Shown here: positions 6,526 through 8,275 of the stretch, piece after piece | Numbering within the stretch: the first letter of the stretch is position 1 | How the letters are laid out: every line of letters begins with the position of its first letter | DNA from: Burkholderiales bacterium | Lineage (GTDB): Bacteria; Pseudomonadota; Gammaproteobacteria; Burkholderiales; Burkholderiaceae_E | Length of the DNA stretch: 8,275 nucleotides | Assembly: GCA_027489195.1 (NCBI GenBank) | Contig: JAIYAG010000416.1 | Coordinates: forward strand, 1 to 8,275 | Direction of reading: 5' to 3' | Made by a program: the position numbers and the translations under genes | The notes under the pieces: generated by a model | What the model saw: the letters and a program-made list of their open reading frames with translations, nothing else | Databases searched by the model: none | What the model was told of the DNA's origin: nothing

Positions 6526-8275
6526 ATGCGTCGCGAAATGTATTTCGGCCTGGCGATCATGGGGATGATCGTCGCGGGCGTGCTCTTCCTGATGCCCTGG
6601 AGCAACCTCACCAGCGGCCACCTCGGCCTGCTCATGCTCGGCCTGGTCGTCGTGGCGATCATGCTCGGCTTCCCGACGGCGTTCACGCTGATGGGTATGG
6701 GGATGATCTTCGCGTTCATCGCCTACCGGATGCGATCGCCCGATCTCGCGCTCGGCCAGACGCTCGACCTGATGGTCCAGCGCGCGTACGCGGTGATGGG
6801 CAACGACGTCCTGATCTCGATCCCGCTGTTCGTGTTCATGGGGTACCTGGTCGAGCGCGCGAACCTGATCGAGAAGCTGTTCCGCAGCCTGCACCTGTCG
6901 CTCGCGCGCGTGCCGGGCTCGCTCGCGGTCGCCACGCTGTTCACCTGCGCGGTGTTCGCGACGGCCACCGGCATCGTGGGTGCGGTGGTGACGCTGATGG
7001 GCCTGCTCGCGCTGCCGGCGATGCTGCGCGCCGGCTACTCGGTGCAGGTGTCGGCGGGCGTGATCACCGCCGGCGGCTGCCTGGGCATCCTGATCCCGCC
7101 GTCGGTGATGCTGATCGTCTACGGCGCCACCGCCGGCGTGTCGGTCGTGCAGCTGTACGCGGGCGCGTTCTTCCCCGGGATCATGCTGGCCGGCCTGTAC
7201 GTGGTCTACGTCATCGTGCTCGCCAAGCTGCGTCCGGACCTGATGCCGCCGCTGACCGCGGCCGAGCGCCACGTGCCGCTGACGCCGACCGCGCAGACCC
7301 TGCAGGACCGCATCAGCCCGAAGGTGCTGCCCGGGCTGGTCGGTGCGCTCAAGGGCTCGCGCAACGCCGGCGTGCCCTTCCTCGAGGTGATGCGCCAGGC
7401 GCTGATCGCCGCGCTGCCGGCGATCTTCCTCGCGGTGCTGCTGACGGTGATGTGGCGCAGCGCCACCGCGCCGGACGTCGTGGTCGACACCGCGGGCCTG
7501 GTCGAGATGGGGGCAGGCGGATCGGAGGCCGCCCCGCAGGGCGACGGGCTGGCCGAGCCGCCGGGCGGCGAGGGCGAGAAGGCCGAGGGCGGGCTCGCGG
7601 AGCCGCCGTCGGAGGACGCGCCCAAGGCTGCCGACGGCGTGAAGGAGCCGGCTGCCGCCGAGGCGCCCGCGTCGGCCGCCGTGCCGGCCGCGCAGCCTTC
7701 GGGCGCCGCATCCGTGCCGGCGCCGGTCGCCGAGTCGGCGACGACCCCGGCGACCGAGGCCGCGGTGGCCGAGCGCAAGGCCGCGCCGCTGTGGTTCTGG
7801 ATCGTCGCCGCCGTGCTGTCGGCCGTCGTGGTCGGCTACTACGCGGTGCTGACGTTCACGCGGCTCGAAGTCTTCAAGATGCTGCTGTCGTCGTTCTTCC
7901 CGCTGGCCTTCATGATCCTGGCGGTGCTGGGGACGATCGTCTTCGGTCTGGCCACGCCGACCGAGGCGGCCGCGGTGGGGTCGCTGGGCGGCGTGCTGCT
8001 CGCGGGCGCCTATCGCCAGCTCAACATGAGCGTGGTCAAGGAGTCGGTGTTCCTGACCGCCAAGACCAGCGCGATGGTCTGCTGGCTGTTCGTCGGCTCG
8101 TCGATCTTCTCGGCGGCGTTCGCGCTGCTGGGCGGCCAGGAGCTGATCGAGAACTGGGTGATGTCGCTCGGGCTGTCGAAGGTGCAGTTCCTGCTGCTGT
8201 CGCAGGCGATCATCTTCCTGCTCGGCTGGCCGCTCGAGTGGACGGAGATCATCGTCATCTTCATGCCGATCTTCA
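6526..8275 (+). CDS. dctM: TRAP transporter large permease (DctM family) with a large internal insert, 3' partial
   Basis: This is the large transport subunit, which moves substrate across the inner membrane driven by a sodium or proton gradient. The frame is open from the ATG at 6526 to the window edge, giving 583 full codons with the C-terminus missing. Family motifs are clear: GFPTAFTLMG and IPLFVFMGYL near the N-terminus, ATATGIVGAVVTLMG, CLGILIPPS (Pro191-Pro192), PTEAAAVG (about 478-485) and an EWTEIIVIF segment at the edge. Compact DctM proteins are about 425-440 residues; this one is already about 150 longer. The excess lies between LIPPS and PTEAAAVG, which are 286 residues apart here. 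It comprises an extra predicted helix (292-310), a hydrophilic Ala/Pro/Glu-rich linker (about 311-421) and another predicted helix (422-444). Basic residues before the first and after the second extra helix suggest the linker faces the periplasm. The frame is intact and the codon use is consistent, so this is not a frameshift. The symbol is a family name. Confidence 0.9.
   Translation, partial: MRREMYFGLAIMGMIVAGVLFLMPWSNLTSGHLGLLMLGLVVVAIMLGFPTAFTLMGMGMIFAFIAYRMRSPDLALGQTLDLMVQRAYAVMGNDVLISIPLFVFMGYLVERANLIEKLFRSLHLSLARVPGSLAVATLFTCAVFATATGIVGAVVTLMGLLALPAMLRAGYSVQVSAGVITAGGCLGILIPPSVMLIVYGATAGVSVVQLYAGAFFPGIMLAGLYVVYVIVLAKLRPDLMPPLTAAERHVPLTPTAQTLQDRISPKVLPGLVGALKGSRNAGVPFLEVMRQALIAALPAIFLAVLLTVMWRSATAPDVVVDTAGLVEMGAGGSEAAPQGDGLAEPPGGEGEKAEGGLAEPPSEDAPKAADGVKEPAAAEAPASAAVPAAQPSGAASVPAPVAESATTPATEAAVAERKAAPLWFWIVAAVLSAVVVGYYAVLTFTRLEVFKMLLSSFFPLAFMILAVLGTIVFGLATPTEAAAVGSLGGVLLAGAYRQLNMSVVKESVFLTAKTSAMVCWLFVGSSIFSAAFALLGGQELIENWVMSLGLSKVQFLLLSQAIIFLLGWPLEWTEIIVIFMPIF
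7546..7680 (+). repeat. Degenerate 45-bp tandem repeat inside dctM
   Basis: Three consecutive in-frame units of 45 bp (15 residues) can be aligned, starting at 7546, 7591 and 7636. Units 1 and 2 share GLAEPP at positions 1-6 and KA at 12-13. Units 2 and 3 share an EP core at positions 4-5 and an acidic-Ala-Pro triplet at positions 9-11 (DAP and EAP, both encoded GA-purine/pyrimidine then GCGCCC). The flanking linker is similar in composition but does not align clearly. The repeat encodes part of the hydrophilic linker of the permease. Confidence 0.55.

Noticed and set aside
5662..7272. Long open frame of 536 codons on the - strand across dctP, dctQ and dctM
   Set aside because: It is antisense to three clear genes; the translation is His/Arg/Asp/Glu-rich with no family motifs, the usual artefact of third-position GC bias.
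7501..7788. Frameshift or misassembly explaining the odd Ala/Pro/Glu-rich part of dctM
   Set aside because: The frame is continuous and re-enters a normal helix and the PTEAAAVG motif in the same frame, and no other frame here gives permease sequence.
1..8275. CRISPR array, tRNA/rRNA genes, insertion sequences or prophage elements
   Set aside because: No spaced direct repeats of the right size, no cloverleaf or rRNA-like segments, and no transposase or integrase coding sequence were seen on either strand.

Overview
The window is high-GC DNA, clearly well above 60% GC, densely packed with genes that all lie on the + strand. The gene set and order (an ntrY–ntrX–trkA string next to a Tat-exported TRAP binding protein) suggest a betaproteobacterium, most likely of the order Burkholderiales. 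That assignment rests on remembered gene order and protein style, because no database search was possible.

Region 1 (1-4375) is a tight three-gene unit. It holds a membrane-bound NtrY-type histidine kinase cut off at its N-terminus by the window edge, a short NtrX-type response regulator, and the TrkA subunit of the Trk potassium uptake system. The gaps are only 6 bp and 4 bp. The response regulator is unusual: it has a complete receiver domain and a Fis-type DNA-binding end with the NtrX signature, but no sigma-54 AAA+ ATPase domain between them. It should therefore not be treated as a classical enhancer-binding activator. No trkH lies directly downstream of trkA.

Region 2 (4376-4598) is a 223-bp spacer. 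It has GC-rich hairpin potential after trkA and a plausible sigma-70 promoter (4543-4571) placed correctly for the next operon.

Region 3 (4599-8275) is a TRAP transporter operon in the order P-Q-M: a Tat-exported periplasmic binding protein, a small four-helix membrane subunit, and a large permease that runs off the right edge. A 196-bp spacer between the binding protein and membrane genes holds two strong hairpins. This layout fits high expression of the binding protein and reduced read-through into the membrane genes. The large permease is far longer than usual. It carries an insert made of an extra predicted helix, a roughly 110-residue acidic Ala/Pro/Glu-rich linker with degenerate 15-residue repeats, and a second extra helix. 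The substrate is probably an organic acid, but the sequence does not say which.

No RNA genes, mobile elements, CRISPR arrays or gene-free stretches over 300 bp were seen. The most unusual items are the AAA+-less NtrX and the repeat-bearing insert in the permease.
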